A DNA stretch of 64,000 bases from Campylorhamphus procurvoides. Taxonomy: Eukaryota > Chordata > Aves > Passeriformes > Dendrocolaptidae. Made by a program: the position numbers and the translations under genes. Location: positions 1,578,990-1,642,989 of the forward strand of contig WBMV01003337.1 of NCBI GenBank assembly GCA_013396655.1, written 5' to 3'. The notes beneath the pieces were generated by a model. The model did no database searches. It was not told where the DNA came from and saw only the letters and a program-made list of their open reading frames with translations. Below, piece after piece: positions 41,011 to 54,400 of the stretch (position 1 is its first letter; every line of letters begins with the position of its first letter).

Positions 41011-43999
41011 TCAACTAAATAAATCATTCTAATATCTGCAATTTTGTTAATGCTATACCTGATGTTTATTGCATATAAACATTCTCATCTCTAAGACGGA
41101 ACACTTCTGCTGTGATGAACACCTTGGGTTTGCACCTTTCAGCTCTCCTGGTCACTACCTGATTCTTGATTGCCCCTTGCCTTGTAATGTCTTCAACCTG
41201 TTTTGAAGGGATTTGGCAAAGGACTTGGAATCTTCAAATAAACCATGCCAGTGACTTCAGCTGTATCCACTGTTTGCTTTATGCACTCAGAGAATATTAA
41301 CAGACTAGCAAGCCATAGTTTTGCTTTGTGGAACCAAGAGAATCTTGCTCTGTATTTTGTTCAGCTACAGTTTCTTAAAACTGCGTATTTTAATCAGTAG
41401 TCTAATTACAGAATGAAACCACTTCTGAGCCTGTAACTGAAGTTACTCTCCAAATTCCCAAATACTGCAGTCCCCCCCCTCCGCCCCGCCTTTTTATTTC
41501 ATTTCACACAACTATTAAAAACTGAATATCCCTTGCGTTTGTCACTCAATGTGACGAGCACGTCAGTTCCTGGAAAAGGAAGAGCATGTCAGCAGGATGC
41601 ATCCTTCTTTACACGTACGTCGTTTCTGGGCTTTCCCTAAATAACTTCAAAACCGACAAAAAAACCCAAACCAACGGCTTTGGGTGAGGTGACGGGTATG
41701 GGAGTATGTACTGAACTGGAACGCAGGAGAGAGCAATGAATCCCTCATCCGCTGTGTCACACACTGCGGGTCACAGGACAAAGGGACTGGCTGCAGGGAC
41801 TGAACAGCCCCCCCATGCACAGCTGAATCCAGGGCTGAACGGGCACTCAAACGTGAACAGATTCACCAGGCAGTTTCATTTGTGCACCCATGACATTCTG
41901 CTTCTTTGAGATCTTCTTCACCTTTATTTAAAAACAAACAAAAGAAGCCAACAAAAAAGTAAACCTTCTGTTTGGTCCGTTTCATTAGTTGTTCTGGTTA
42001 CTGTTGATGCTTTCAGCTTTATTCATACAAAAAGAATGCACTGGACAGTCTCTAAGGAAAAGTGCCCATTTCACGCTCCACACAGAGCTCTAATCACCTG
42101 TGTAATTAAGGCCCAACATGTACAGTACTTATGAAATCATTCAGTGTGTTTTATGTAGCAATGATGTCTTTCCTGCAGGATTTGGTGTTCTTAATTACTA
42201 CAAATATGCAAGCATTAAGTGTATTACTAGAAGCATGTAGGCAGCTAGTACACACAGCCATAGATTTGTCTGTGTCACAAAAATATTACTACTCACATAA
42301 ATAAAAGACTTAATTTATCATCTGCAAGGTAACACCTATGAACTGCAATGAGCTCTAAGGCATCATCAGTAAAACAGTGCAAAAAAAACTTCTCTAGAGG
42401 CACAATGAAAAGTAATAAGTACCTCCTTTCCCATGAAAGATCTTAAAAGAGAAAAATCAAAGCAACTTTCAAGACTTTACTACAGCGTGAGCAAATATTG
42501 CAACTATAAGTAGTATATAGTGCAGTAACTGAAGCAACATGTAAAATACTGAATTTTGCACCAGCACATAAACAATCTTGTGATTATAATCACCCTATCC
42601 TCTTACACTAGGATGTTAAACCATAGCTTCAGAAACACTGGATTCTCTTGTTCTAAGATGAGCTTTCTAAGTAGTAACACGATGCTCCTGGTCAAAAGTT
42701 TTTTCTGGAATACATTGTAAATGAAAGGAATCTTGGCAGGTCAGTATCTCGCTAGAACGTGCAATTCTGCATGTCATCGCCGCTTGCTTATTCACTGAAA
42801 CAACAGATTTCATTACCAAACAAGAAAGAGAAACAAACACAGCCTCCCACAGTTCCTGCTTTAGGAGCAGCATTCACCTTTCCTTTCCTTTGTCCCAACA
42901 CCCATTGCCAAGACCACGTCTCACCACGGGACAGGAAAACAAAAGAAATAAAGGCTTGCTAAGCTGAGCTCAGTTGCCCTTAGTCACCAGCTGATGCTGC
43001 TCCTATTTAGGCATTTTCTAAAGCGCTGCTGAGGACTTCCCGGAAGCTCTGCTGCATTCCACATTCCAGCTGGGACTGCATGAACAATGGCAAGAGTTTA
43101 AAAAGTCAGGCAGCCTCTGCCAGATAAATACCTCCACGCATAACTATCTGCTGAACCCCCCGGCAGGTCTGCCCTGCAAACCTCACATGAAATGAAACAC
43201 AGATACACAGCAGATTCCAAAAAAATAGAAATATTTACATGAACTGTAGCTTACCCATAGAGTTGCCTTTTCCTATATCACATTTTTGTTTGAGGCAGGG
43301 GGCGCGTGGCTAAGTTTCATTTTCATTTTCCTCATGGAACTTATTCATTGAAATTATTGAAACGCAAATTAAGACTGGAAATGTCTTGGCCTGAAGCTGA
43401 GCACTCCCTTTCAGCAGTAAAAGAAATCTTCCAGTACTAATAAATGGAATACAAACATTGAGATATTTCCCTTTCTGTTTTTAATAACACTTTTTCAGGA
43501 TGGCACATTAAAAAGCCACTTGTTTTCAACTGGAAGAAAACATCAGTTCAATTAGATTTCCACTATAAGATGCAAAACCCACATTTTCAGAATTTCCATA
43601 TTTAAAGTGTCTAGATGTCTTTCAAAGCAACTCCCACAGAACTTGTAATAGGCTTTCTGTGAACACAAAACATACTGTTAGGAAAAATGAAAAGAGCAAC
43701 CATTTAATATTTTTAAAGAAGACACAAGAAAGTGAGCAAGTTGACATATTGACAATTAAACAAATTTCTGCTTAGGATTTCTTTTCCTGAAAATAAAATC
43801 ACTGTGTGGTAGAGCAGATGAATTTATTTCCCCAGTCTTCACTGCTGCTGTTTGACGCATTCTAAGTGCCATAAGAACATCTCTCTCAAGTTAATGAAGC
43901 ACATATTCTGGTTTAGAAAAGGCTGATAGCAGGCCTATTGGGAAGAACTTCTAGGCCTTAAATTACTTTTGACCACGGGCTTTGGTCAGCTACAAGTGG

Positions 44000-44062
44000 C
44001 ATCTGCTGCTTCTACAGGTTCATCTGCTGCTTCTACAGGTTCATCTGCTGCTTCTACAGGTT
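44000..44062. repeat. 21-bp tandem repeat, three perfect copies
   Basis: CATCTGCTGCTTCTACAGGTT occurs three times with no change (44000-44020, 44021-44041, 44042-44062). Each unit ends in a pyrimidine-rich stretch and CAG, so each looks like a weak 3' splice site on the plus strand. Perfect identity points to recent expansion. On the minus strand it would read as a 7-residue repeat, but there is no sign that it is translated. Confidence 0.95.
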
Positions 44063-44867
44063 TCTGGGAACACTGCACAGCACTATAAAACAGATGTTGG
44101 TTTGTATCACAAACCAAGGCACAGCAATTACTAAAAACATCCTGAGTATCTGCTTCTACACATGAAAAAGTGACACAAACCAATGCACCAGATGGAGTAA
44201 TGAAAACCATACAACAACCCACCAAGAACGTGATGGCTTCATACTTAAGAAGGAAAAATGTATTTTAAAATTAGTTGGTTTTGTCTCCATCTTTTTTCAA
44301 CTGCAGACCTGTCGAGTAGGCCTCCACTTAGGTCAAAACGTTGGAGATCTTGAAATAAATAGGTCTATCTCTCATGCTTTTAAAAAAGTACTTATTTCCA
44401 ACGAGGCCTTTTGCAAGGTGGAATACATGCTCTGGCTTTGTTAGCAGGCCCCAGCAGCACAGGCAGCTGCTGTTCTTCCTGTGCAGCTGCAGGAAATCTG
44501 CTGGTACTGATGGCCACACTGGTGGGCAGCACCCAGAACCAGTTCCCAGGCTTGGCACTCTCAGAATGCTGGGCAGGGAGAGCAAGGAGAGCTGGAAAAT
44601 ACTGCTCCACAGTTACTTATCAGAAACCAGCTAGGGAGTTAGTCCTGAGGTGTGTGACCTAACTCACCATTCACTGACCTCAGGCTGGGACTCATCTCTG
44701 CCCCTCTTGCCCAGCAGCAGGACCATTTTGCAATGCAGTCTTGCTTTAACTTGGATGGAATCTCCCTGCACAGTTCTTCCTTCTCCTCAGCAGCCCCTGC
44801 ACATGCACAACACACAAGACTGTGCTGACAACAGGAGGTACCGAGGAAGGCACTTCAGAAGGAGCAC

Positions 44868-45665
44868 AGTCCAACCTCCTGCTGAAAGCACGATAAACAC
44901 TGAATTCAGAGCAGATTGCTCAGGGATTTACCAAGTCACTCTGGAAAACTTTCAAGGATGCAGACCATAATGTCTCTTGGACAGCTTATTCCAATGCTTG
45001 GCTCCCATGAAGAAAGCTTTTCCCTTACTTGGCTAGAACCTCTCTTATTTCCATTTATACCCATTGCCTTTTGTCCCACCACCACGTGCCACTGAGAAGA
45101 GCCTGCCTTCATCCTCTTGATAGCCTCCCTGTAGGTATTGGAAGGTTGCTGTCAGGTCATCCCAAAGATGTCCCTCTCCCAGTGTGAACAGGCCCAGGTC
45201 CTGCAGGCTCCCCTCACAGGGCAAGTCTGCAGGGCCCTGACCAGACCCCCTTGGCTGCCCTCCTCTAGAACAGCTCCAGCTGATGGACATCCTTCTCCTA
45301 CTGGGGAGCCCAAAACTGGATGCAGCTTTTCAGATGGGATCTATCAAGGACTTTACTAATCCCTTCCCTCAGGCTCCTGGCTGTGATGCTCTTCATGCCA
45401 TTTGGGATGCTGCTGGCCATCTCTGCTGTGAGGACACACTGCTGGCTCACGTTTAGTTTGCTGTCTAGCAAGACCTCCAGGTCCTTTTCAGCAGAGATGC
45501 TTCCCAGCCAGTCAGTCTCCAACCTGAACCACCATGGGTGGTTCTTCCCTCCCAAACACAGACCTTGCATTTTCCCTTGATTCATTTCATAATGGTTTCA
45601 GTGGCTCACTCCTCCATCCTATCCAAGCTCCTCCGGATGGCAGCCCTGCCCCTGAGTGTATCTGC
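44868..45665 (-). mobile_element. CR1 LINE fragment, older subfamily
   Basis: The plus strand reads GTCCAACCTCCTGCTGAAAGC, ATTCCAATGCTTGG, CCATTGCCTTTTGTCCCACC, GGGGAGCCCAAAACTGGATGC, GCTGGCTCACGTTTAG and AGACCTCCAGGTCCTTTTCAGC. This is the reverse complement of the CR1 3' end and part of ORF2, about 800 bp and noticeably more diverged than the 48.3 and 50.9 kb copies. It is noncoding. Confidence 0.92.
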
Positions 45666-48323
45666 TCATCTATCTCCTACTACCAGATTGCAGTATCTGC
45701 TGGAAGCCAGAGACTTGTGGTTTCTCCATTTAACTGGTGCTAACCACCTCCTACTGGTTCCTCTCACAGAGGGCTTCTGACATGGCAATTCACTGCAGCA
45801 GAGACACAGTTTGGAGCACTCAAAGTCAGGCAATTGAAACAAGACAATGAAAATACCCAGAGATGGGAAATACCTGACTAAATACATTCCTTTAATGCCA
45901 GCACCAAAAATATGAAAAGCACAAGATAAAATATTGTATTCATGCATGTTTGCACTACATGTTGCACAAAAATGTGCAAACAGAACTCATTAACTACTTC
46001 CCTAAGGCCTGCTAGTCTATTTTGCAAAACTAATGGCAATAATGATGTTATAAAGAGTAAATTACCATATCAAGAGTAATGAGTACATTTACGTCTCAAA
46101 ATACATAAATCTTCAAAGTCAAGAAAAAACCGGAGTGTCAATATTTATTGATAATTCTAAGGTCTCATCTGAAATAATTGTTTCCAGAGACAGCAGGTTT
46201 TTGAGTTTGTAATATAAAAATAGTATCCTCAGTAAAGAACAATCCTAAAACAAACCCAAACCACAAAACAAAAAACAAATGTAGAAGGAAATACTGCCAA
46301 CTGAAAGTTCTAAGAAAAATACTCTGGCTGGCCATTTCCAATGAATCTACATGAAAGTATTCACAAAACCCCGTGGAAAGGTATATCAATATTTAAGAAT
46401 CTTTAACAAGCTCTTGCCCCCTGCTTCAAACCAAATATCACACAAATTTTTATCTTAAGCAGAATTTGAGACCAAGATTAATAAATCCAAACTAAATACA
46501 AAATACCAGCTACCATACTGACTAGAGAATAAATTACTGTAGTCATTGAAAACAACATTTGAGAGAGTATATGTACAACAAAAATAGTAAACAGCACTCC
46601 ATGCATTTATGTTGTTTCCATTTAAAGTATGCAGTTACTTCTTTCCATGCATTTCAAAAGTCACAGTAAAAACACAATATAAGTCTCCGAGTCACCCTCT
46701 CTTTCACTACCCAGAAAGTCTAAAAAATAAAGGATATATGAAAGACTATCACATTTTTATTTTACACATATTCATTCAGTCACACTGACTGAAGTCAAAT
46801 CTAACTATGACCCATGGCATTCCAAGGATGAGGTTCATGACCTCAAGCATTTTAATTCTCTTCTAGATTGAGGTTATTAATAATGTTTACTGTAGCAGAA
46901 AACATTGCATGTAAATTGCAGTCTTGTGCAAAATTTATGGGATGTGGCAGTGAAATGAGAGCCTGAAATCTGACAAAAAAGAAACCAACCCCTCCCTAAA
47001 ATCCCAAAGCCCCCAACAACAGCATTTCTGTGACACAAAAACTGCTACAGCTTTCAAGCAAAATCTCTTTGGTTTCCCACCTCAGTAAAGTCCCCAAGAG
47101 CGGCACAGCTGCATCCCAAAAAAAGATGTTAAGCACTCAAATTTAACAGTACCATATACAGTCTTCCCACTCTGGTATGAAAATACCCTCGATATTCCTT
47201 TGTATCTTTGCTAAAATACCTGAAATACATATCTGAGCAAGAAAAAAATGAACATCATTTTCATCACCTTGGATATTTTCAGGAAAGGTAGATTATTTCC
47301 AAGTAAAATCTGAAGAAACTGTAAACACAGGATAAATATATGACGCGCAGTGAGAACACACACACAAACTAATTTCAGGAAGCATAACCACAGGAGACTT
47401 AGTATGGGAAATTTCAATAGTGTTCCTACTGAGGAAAATCCAGGCAGTGACAAGCACCCCATGCTCCAGAGCTGTGTTCCAAATGAACACCAGTGAGCTG
47501 GCCACAGGCTCTTATGAAAGCACACTTTTGCCAGCTTGCTTGGAAAGTTTAAAGATAAAATCCCAGCTTGGGAAAACTCATTAAAACTCATCCTTTGCAG
47601 CATTTAAACGCTTTTTAATTACACGTTCCTGGATCAAACATAAATTGAAAAGTTAAAAGGGAAAAAGGATAGCTGAAAAGCCAGCATCCAGAGTAACTAT
47701 TTTATCCTCCCTCCTGCTGCTGCTGCCACATCGCAGTGGTGCCCACAGAGTGCCCTTGGCAGGCTGTGCCCAGGCACTGCTCCCTGGAACACCACGCAGC
47801 TGCCAGGGAGCAGCGGGTCAGTCCGAGCACGCAGGGCCAGCAAGGACACACAGCACAGTCCCTCTTCAAGCCTCTGCTTGATCCTCTGCACAGAAAATCT
47901 CCCTTTCAGACAGCACTGTTCTCAGCTCGGACCCCACGCACCAGTGGCCTTGAACCTCTTGCAAGAAAGGACACTCCCACAGTGGCAATGAACCCAACTT
48001 GTAAGGAAAAGCATGTTCTGAAGGAAGGGGAGTCGGAATATAACTGATACCAGCAAGAACTTGGAGCAGTTTGTCTGCTGGGTGTCAATGTGATAAACCT
48101 CACGTAGTTCCTAAAGAAGTGGTGATGAGTCTGAAGCCTGCTGACCTCAGCGTGCCTCACACAGGAGCCGTAACTGTTTTTTGAAAACAATCAATTAAGC
48201 ATCAAAGGGGAAAAAAAGCCTTGTGAAAACCAAAATGCTCGTAAACTCCAGCAAGTTACATATAAAACCAGCACTGAAACTAATCAAGAAATTCAGGGAG
48301 AAACCTGCTAAGAAATGAAAATT
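45666..48323. other. Intronic sequence; GC-rich patch near 47.7-48.05 kb
   Basis: AT-rich apart from 47700-48050, which is GC-richer with a plus-strand frame of 103 codons and a CTGCTGCTGCTG run. It has no recognisable protein, and its nature is unknown. Confidence 0.5.
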
Positions 48324-48838
48324 AGAATCACAATATATGTTGAGTTGGAGGGGACACACAAGGATCAGAGTCCAACCCTTAGCCCTGCACAGGAGCAGCC
48401 CTAAGAGTCACACACCATGTGCCTGAGAGTATCATCCAAACACTTCCCCAGCACTGTCAGCCTTGGTGCTGGGTGAAGAACCTTTTTCCAATATCCAACC
48501 TAAACCTCCCCTGACACAACTTCAGGCCATTCCCTCAGGTCCTGTCCCTGGTCACCACAGAGAAGAGATCAGTGCCTGCCCCTCCTCTGCCCCTCTCGAT
48601 GAAGTTGTAACTGCAATAAGGTCTCCCCTCAGTCCCCCCTTCTCCAGCTGAACACACCAGGTGCCCTCAGCCACTCCTCATGCGGCTTCCCCTTAAGGCC
48701 CCTCACCATCCTCATTGCCCTCCTTTGGACACTCTCTAATGGCTCAATATCTTTCTTATCTTGTGGTGCCCAACACTGCACACAGGCCTCGAGGGGAGGC
48801 TGGACCAGCACACAGTGGGACAATCCCCTCAATTACTG
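48324..48838 (-). mobile_element. CR1 LINE, 3' end, inverted partner of the 19.3 kb copy
   Basis: The plus strand reads GAATCACAATATATGTTGAG, then CCCTAAGAGTCACACACCATG, CCCCTGACACAACTTCAGGCC, GGTCACCACAGAGAAGAGATC and CTTCTCCAGCTGAACACACC. This is the reverse complement of the same CR1 subfamily as 19345-20201. Compared by eye the two are clearly above 85% alike over most of their overlap. It is noncoding. Confidence 0.95.
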
Positions 48839-50869
48839 CTAAGATATGTTTCAACACGCATCAAGTAGAAAGCTTGTAAAAACGTGATGATGACAATGAC
48901 TAAAATAAGTACAAAGGTTAAATGATCACACAAAGATGAATAATCAAGAGCTCAAAAGAACCCCCAACTTACTAAGAATTCTTTCTCCATTACAGTTTCC
49001 TAGAGAGGTGCCTGAGGAACTTCCCAGAACAAAAGAGTGCTTTGGAGGGGAAGACAGCAAAGATTTCGGAAAATGAAAATGAAAGTATGAGACAGCATGA
49101 CTCTCAGAGTTCCGTGTAATCAAAATGAAAAGTTTGAGAGCTATAAATTGTGTGCTCCACTTCATACCCCTGGAGACGAGAGAGGGTTATTGGAAGATGG
49201 GCAAATGTTTCATCTGTTTATAAAGAGCTTTGGAGTTATCCAGAATCTTTGCTTAGATGTAGCAAACTTGCAGAAAATGTCAAGTTACCAAACTAGTAAC
49301 CCTAGAGATAAATAAATTGCACTGGAAAAAATCAGAACAGTTTCTCTACAGCAAGACTAAGTCATCCATCTATTAACAGTTCTTCAACAAAAGCAAATGG
49401 ATGTACCCAATACAACAACAGAGTCATGTAATAAAAAATCTTTCAGCAAGAACATTCACGAAAAACATTTCCCAATTAAACCAAATTGTCATGGCTTAGG
49501 AGAACAGTTTTCTTTTGAAGTACTAACCCATTTTTAAAAGCAGGAATAAATTGTTAGTTTTCCCCAAGGGAGGCAGATTAGATCTCTGCTGGGCTCTCTG
49601 TGCATGTGGGTTTTTTGTTTTGTTTTCTACAGACAATCTCTGAACAGATCAAAAAAGTTCAGCAATAAATTGGTCAAGTCTACGGACAGTAAAAGTACTT
49701 GGAGTAGTCAATGCTCAAGTCTTTTGTGCCAGGACATGGAAGGGTTTCCCAATACCAAGCCATTGGGTAACAAACCATTACACGTTTCCCAGCTTAGCAG
49801 AGGAAACTGAAGATGCATATGCAATAACAGACTACACACACTGTGACAACTCCAGAAAGGGAACCTGACATGTGGGTCGCTTCAACGTGCACTAACCACA
49901 ACAGAAAAATAAATTTAAATGCTCTAATCATCAGGAAAGGAACTGGGAGGCACGTGCATACTGTAAGACTTGCCACTGTGCTCCCTGCATTTCAAAAAGA
50001 GACATTTGAACTAAAAGTCACAGAGAAAAACAACAGTATTCAGAGCCCTGTAAGGTCTCTATGAGGAAAAACTGTATCAGAGGGGTTTCTCCACCTTGGA
50101 AAAAATATGCTCTAAGAGAGGAATACAAGATATCTCATACTCAGGTACAGAATCAACAATAGAGAGTAGTTCATTATTCTGCATGAAAATTAAATAGATA
50201 TTCTCTTACATGGTGCATGTTGGTATAAACACATGTGAGTCTTTCACAAAATGGAGAAACTGCAGACTATTATGAAGGACAACAAGGTAACAGGCTTTAA
50301 AACTTTCAGACAAAGAACTTGGGGAGAAGCTCCTGAGGAACTGATGCATACACTGGCCAAAAGTGTCCTGTCACTGTTGAAGGCTCCCAAAGCTGGACCA
50401 GTATATGCCAGTATATTTATCAAAACAAGCAACAGTGTCTCGCCTCATGATACCTTACACTCCTTCCCAAACTATCCACTGCTGATTTTTGTTGAACTCT
50501 GGACAATGAGCTTGATCAACTTTTATTCTGACCTTGGCCATCAGTATTTCCATTGCTATTCAATGTAATTATCACAAGAGATGCAGGAAGCCAAGACTTG
50601 GTTTCCAGCATCTTCCCATGAGCCTTTTGCATGATGCAGAATGCAGCTCAACAATTGCCCCACAATCTCCCCAGCTGCAGCAGAACGAGATCTAAATTTA
50701 TCTGTTACACTGCTAAAACTGCTGTTTCATACACAGCCTGCCAAAATTCATACTGTGCCCACAGCAGCAAAACAGATACTTTGGGAAGGGGAAGGTAACA
50801 CACACAGAGCAGGAAGAAACTGCACAGTGGGTGTTTGCAGCTAGGTTGAAATTTAAACAGTAACTCACT
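48839..50869. other. Intronic sequence between two CR1 copies
   Basis: No repeat or gene is recognised. A 105-codon plus-strand frame at 50251-50568 lacks similarity to any protein I know. Confidence 0.55.
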
Positions 50870-51425
50870 GAACCACAGAAGGGATCGGGTTGGAAGGGAC
50901 CCTAAAGATCTTGTTCCAACGTCCCTGCTGTAGGCAGGGACACCTTCCAGGTTGCTCAGAGCCCCATCCAACCTGGCCTTGAACACTGCCAGGGATGGGG
51001 CATCCACAGCTTCTCTGGGCAACCTGTTCCAGCACCTCACCACACAGTAAAGAATTTTTGCCACATATCTAATCCAAACCTACCCCCTTTCAGTTTGAAG
51101 CCATTCCCCCTTGTCCTGTCACCATCTGCTCTTGTAAATGTCCCTCTCCAGCTCTACTGCAACACCACTTTAGGCACTAGAAGGTGCTAGAAGGTTTCTC
51201 CTGAACCTTCTCTTCTCCAGGCTGAACAAGCCCAGCTCTGTCAGCCTCTCCTCAGAGGAGAGGTGCTCCATCCCCCCAGCCACCTTGGTGTCCCTCCTCT
51301 GGATTCACTCCCACAGGTCTACATCCCTCCTGTGCTGGGGACCCCAGAGCTGGATGCAGCACTGCAGGTGGGGTCTCGGGAGATCCAAAAAGAGGGGCAG
51401 AATCAGCTCCTCTGGTGCCTCAGCA
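50870..51425 (-). mobile_element. CR1 LINE fragment (3' end)
   Basis: The plus strand reads GGGTTGGAAGGGACCCTAAAG, TCCAACCTGGCCTTGAACAC, GGGCATCCACAGCTTCTCTGG, AAGCCATTCCCCCTTGTCCTG, CTTCTCTTCTCCAGGCTGAAC and GAGCTGGATGCAGCACTGCAG. It is a well-kept CR1 3' end in reverse orientation, about 555 bp. A small 10-bp duplication (CTAGAAGGTG) is seen near 51176-51195. Confidence 0.96.
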
Positions 51426-54400
51426 GAAAGCACACAGGCTGCCTGCACTGCCTCTCTTGCTGGGGTCTGAAATATGCACGTTCACTGGCAAATCTCATAA
51501 GACTGCAGCTTCAAGGAGGTAACTTGTTTTCCCTCCCTCTGGATCAGTGCTGGCACAGAGAACCTCACCCTCTCAAAAACCAGAAGAAGGCTGAACTCCC
51601 ACTAAAACAAAACAGTAGATGACTCAGGACCACTGCACTCTTACTTCATTCAGTGCAAGACACGAAATACTGCGAAACTGAAACTGAAAAGGTACACTCT
51701 TTTCTGCCACACTTAAAATCAGGAGCCTGGAGAGACAAGAGTCATTAAGGTTCTTTCTTTGAACGCCCTTCAGAAACCACCACTAAATTCGATGCCTCAT
51801 TTAAATACAGTTTCCACTGTGGTGCTGCTCTTGCAACAGACAGGTAAGGTGTTATCCATAATAGGTAAAACAGTGTACCTAAATATGCTCTTACCTAACT
51901 CATCGTAATAAATTAATACTTAAAAAGGAAAGCTTTCTAAGCGCTATCATATTTAAGCAGTAAGACATAAGAGGGTGTGCATATGCTGTAATAATGACAC
52001 ACCTTAAGAAGTATGTCACCATTATCCCATACTACACACCCTAAAATGCTTCAGCATAGATCACATCTACGTATTTAACGAAAGAAATTAGGATGCTTAG
52101 AAGAGATGTCTTATTTTGTGGCTGATAATCTCAAAATGTTTCATGCCCTCCCTCCCCCCACCAAAAACCCAACCACGCTGCCCAAAAAACCAATAAAACC
52201 GACATAAAACATGCCACCAAATATTCCTGCTCAAGCAACCATCTCCAACCATTCTTTGCATCAGCAAATTACAGACACAGACTGTTAAAAATACTTGCAT
52301 AATTGAATGCATTCACTTCCTATAAAATGAGGTTAAAAAAGGGAAGGAGAGCCAGTGAGAAGACTGTCATTTTCAGCAATTTTGAAGTGTTCTTGAAAGC
52401 TTGATGATGAGTTTTGAAAGACAAGGTGCAGATAAAGCCATTAAATATGTTAAGTTTTTTGGTTGAACTGCTTCCACTTTCCATTTCAACAGTCCAATAA
52501 ATGGTTCAATAAAAACATTTCACTTTGATTATCCTACTAATTCTCAGTGTGAACTCAGGGGCTGAGGAAGCAGGTGGTTTCAGCTGCACTCTTCCACACT
52601 ATACTGCTTAGAGTGTAAAGCCAAAGTCAGCACAAAAATCTGACATTTAATTACATTGTCTGGAATTAGATCATTATCCACCTTGGAAGTAAACTGAAAC
52701 ATTTTGGAAAATGTATTACTGAACACTTAACTGAATTCTATCTACTCAGCCTTTGTCACAAAAAATACAAACATAATTAGGTTTGTGGAAGCCAGAATAA
52801 GCAAAATTTAACAGTGATAGGCCTTCATCTTAAACCAAACTGAAATATATTGAAATATTTATTAATTGCATGTAATTCCACGGAATTTATCACTGCAAAA
52901 CGGTTTTCTCAAGCATACTCAACTACTTACTTTCTTCAGCTAAGGCATACTATTAGAAAAAACTAGCACCAACAATCTGTCAGGCCTGATCAGACTTGAC
53001 AAAACTATTGCTATTTCATGTATTTCCATTCATTTAATTGCTCTTTGGTTATATAAAATGGGAACAGCTTCCCAAATCATGTGAAGTTTTCACAATTGCA
53101 TTACCCAAAACCAAAGAAAATCGTAGATATACGTTGATGACAACATTCCCAAACAGTTTTCCAGCTACACAGCTGGAAATGCTGCTGGTCTTGTAGATGA
53201 AAGACATTCAGGCATAAAATGGCCAAAACACATCCTTTTAAGCAACAGCATTGATCCAAGTGTAACGAGAATCAAATCTTGACTTTCAAAACAAAAACCT
53301 TAAGACGTGATTATATATAAATGATTTAGCCACAACCAAAAAAAAACCCAGCAAGTGATTTTTTCCCCAAGTAATTTTTGTTACTCAGTGCAAAAGTGAT
53401 AACTTGCTGTGGATATTGAAAAGCTTCACACACAGAAGTGGTTCCTGCTAAAACACACCGGTCATATGAGCAAAACATTAAAATTGGGGGGGGAACGGGG
53501 GGAACATACTCTCCACCCATTTTTTTGAGAGGTCTTGCCAGTTCCTCTGCTTTTTGGGAGAAGGAGATCAAATTCAATATACAAGACATGAAACAGATAT
53601 GAAAACGGTCCAACAACAAATCTTCAAAATTGCAGATGCCAACAAGTCTCCACAAGTATATTGCTGGGCCAGAATGCAGGAAAATCCTTGTGAAATAAGC
53701 TTTTCTGGTATGCAGTTATAGCAAATAATCATGAGGTGATGCCGAGAACTAGACAAATCTGGTATTCAAGGAATGTTGAAAACACTGAGGTCACGAATGC
53801 ACCCTGTAACTTTAGTACTCACGTCTTATCCCACTATTTTGACATTAAATCTAATTCATCCTTCATTCTAAGCTCATAAGCCATGATTTTAATGAACATC
53901 TCTCTTGTCCACATGCTATAACACATGTCAAAAAGGAAACAATACAGTTAAAAAATGAAGTGAGGTTGGTTTTGTATATGTTATGTACAGAAGGTGAATA
54001 TTGCTTGTTTAAAAATACTAAATTATACCATAGATCTTACAGTAAACTACAAAACCAGGTATCTTCTCTTGGATCAAAATTTTTAATTTATTTATATTTT
54101 TTTAGAATAATGCTTCCTGCACTCCTAGCTTACAGGTAAGCCTAAGATAAAGCAGCAAAATCATAACTGCACTGGCTATTTTATTACTAAAAACACAGTT
54201 GATTGATTATAATACTGCATCAATCTATACAAAGTAATTACAGACATGACCAGAAAGTTAAACCAGTTCTTATATTAAATTCCCCACAATTTATGGCAGA
54301 CTGACAACAGGAATACTAGCAGCATAGTAACACAGTGGATCATTTTATTTGGAGGTGGGGGTGTGATTACACATTATTTATCACACTAAAATTGCTTTAT

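Larger units (their letters stand above)
36898..44867. other. Intronic sequence with an ancient CR1 relic and a short tandem repeat
   Basis: Ordinary AT-rich intron. It contains the 164-codon open frame at 40177-40671 (unrecognised), the relic near 40.9 kb and the 21-bp triplet at 44.0 kb. Nothing else is identified. Confidence 0.55.

Noticed and set aside
44374..44662. Overlapping frames on both strands next to the CR1 at 44.9 kb
   Set aside because: Short GC-richer stretch, no protein match, no splice pair; cannot be supported as coding.
53486..53505. Two long G runs as a possible G-quadruplex
   Set aside because: Only two runs with one short spacer; it does not give four separate G3 tracts with loops.
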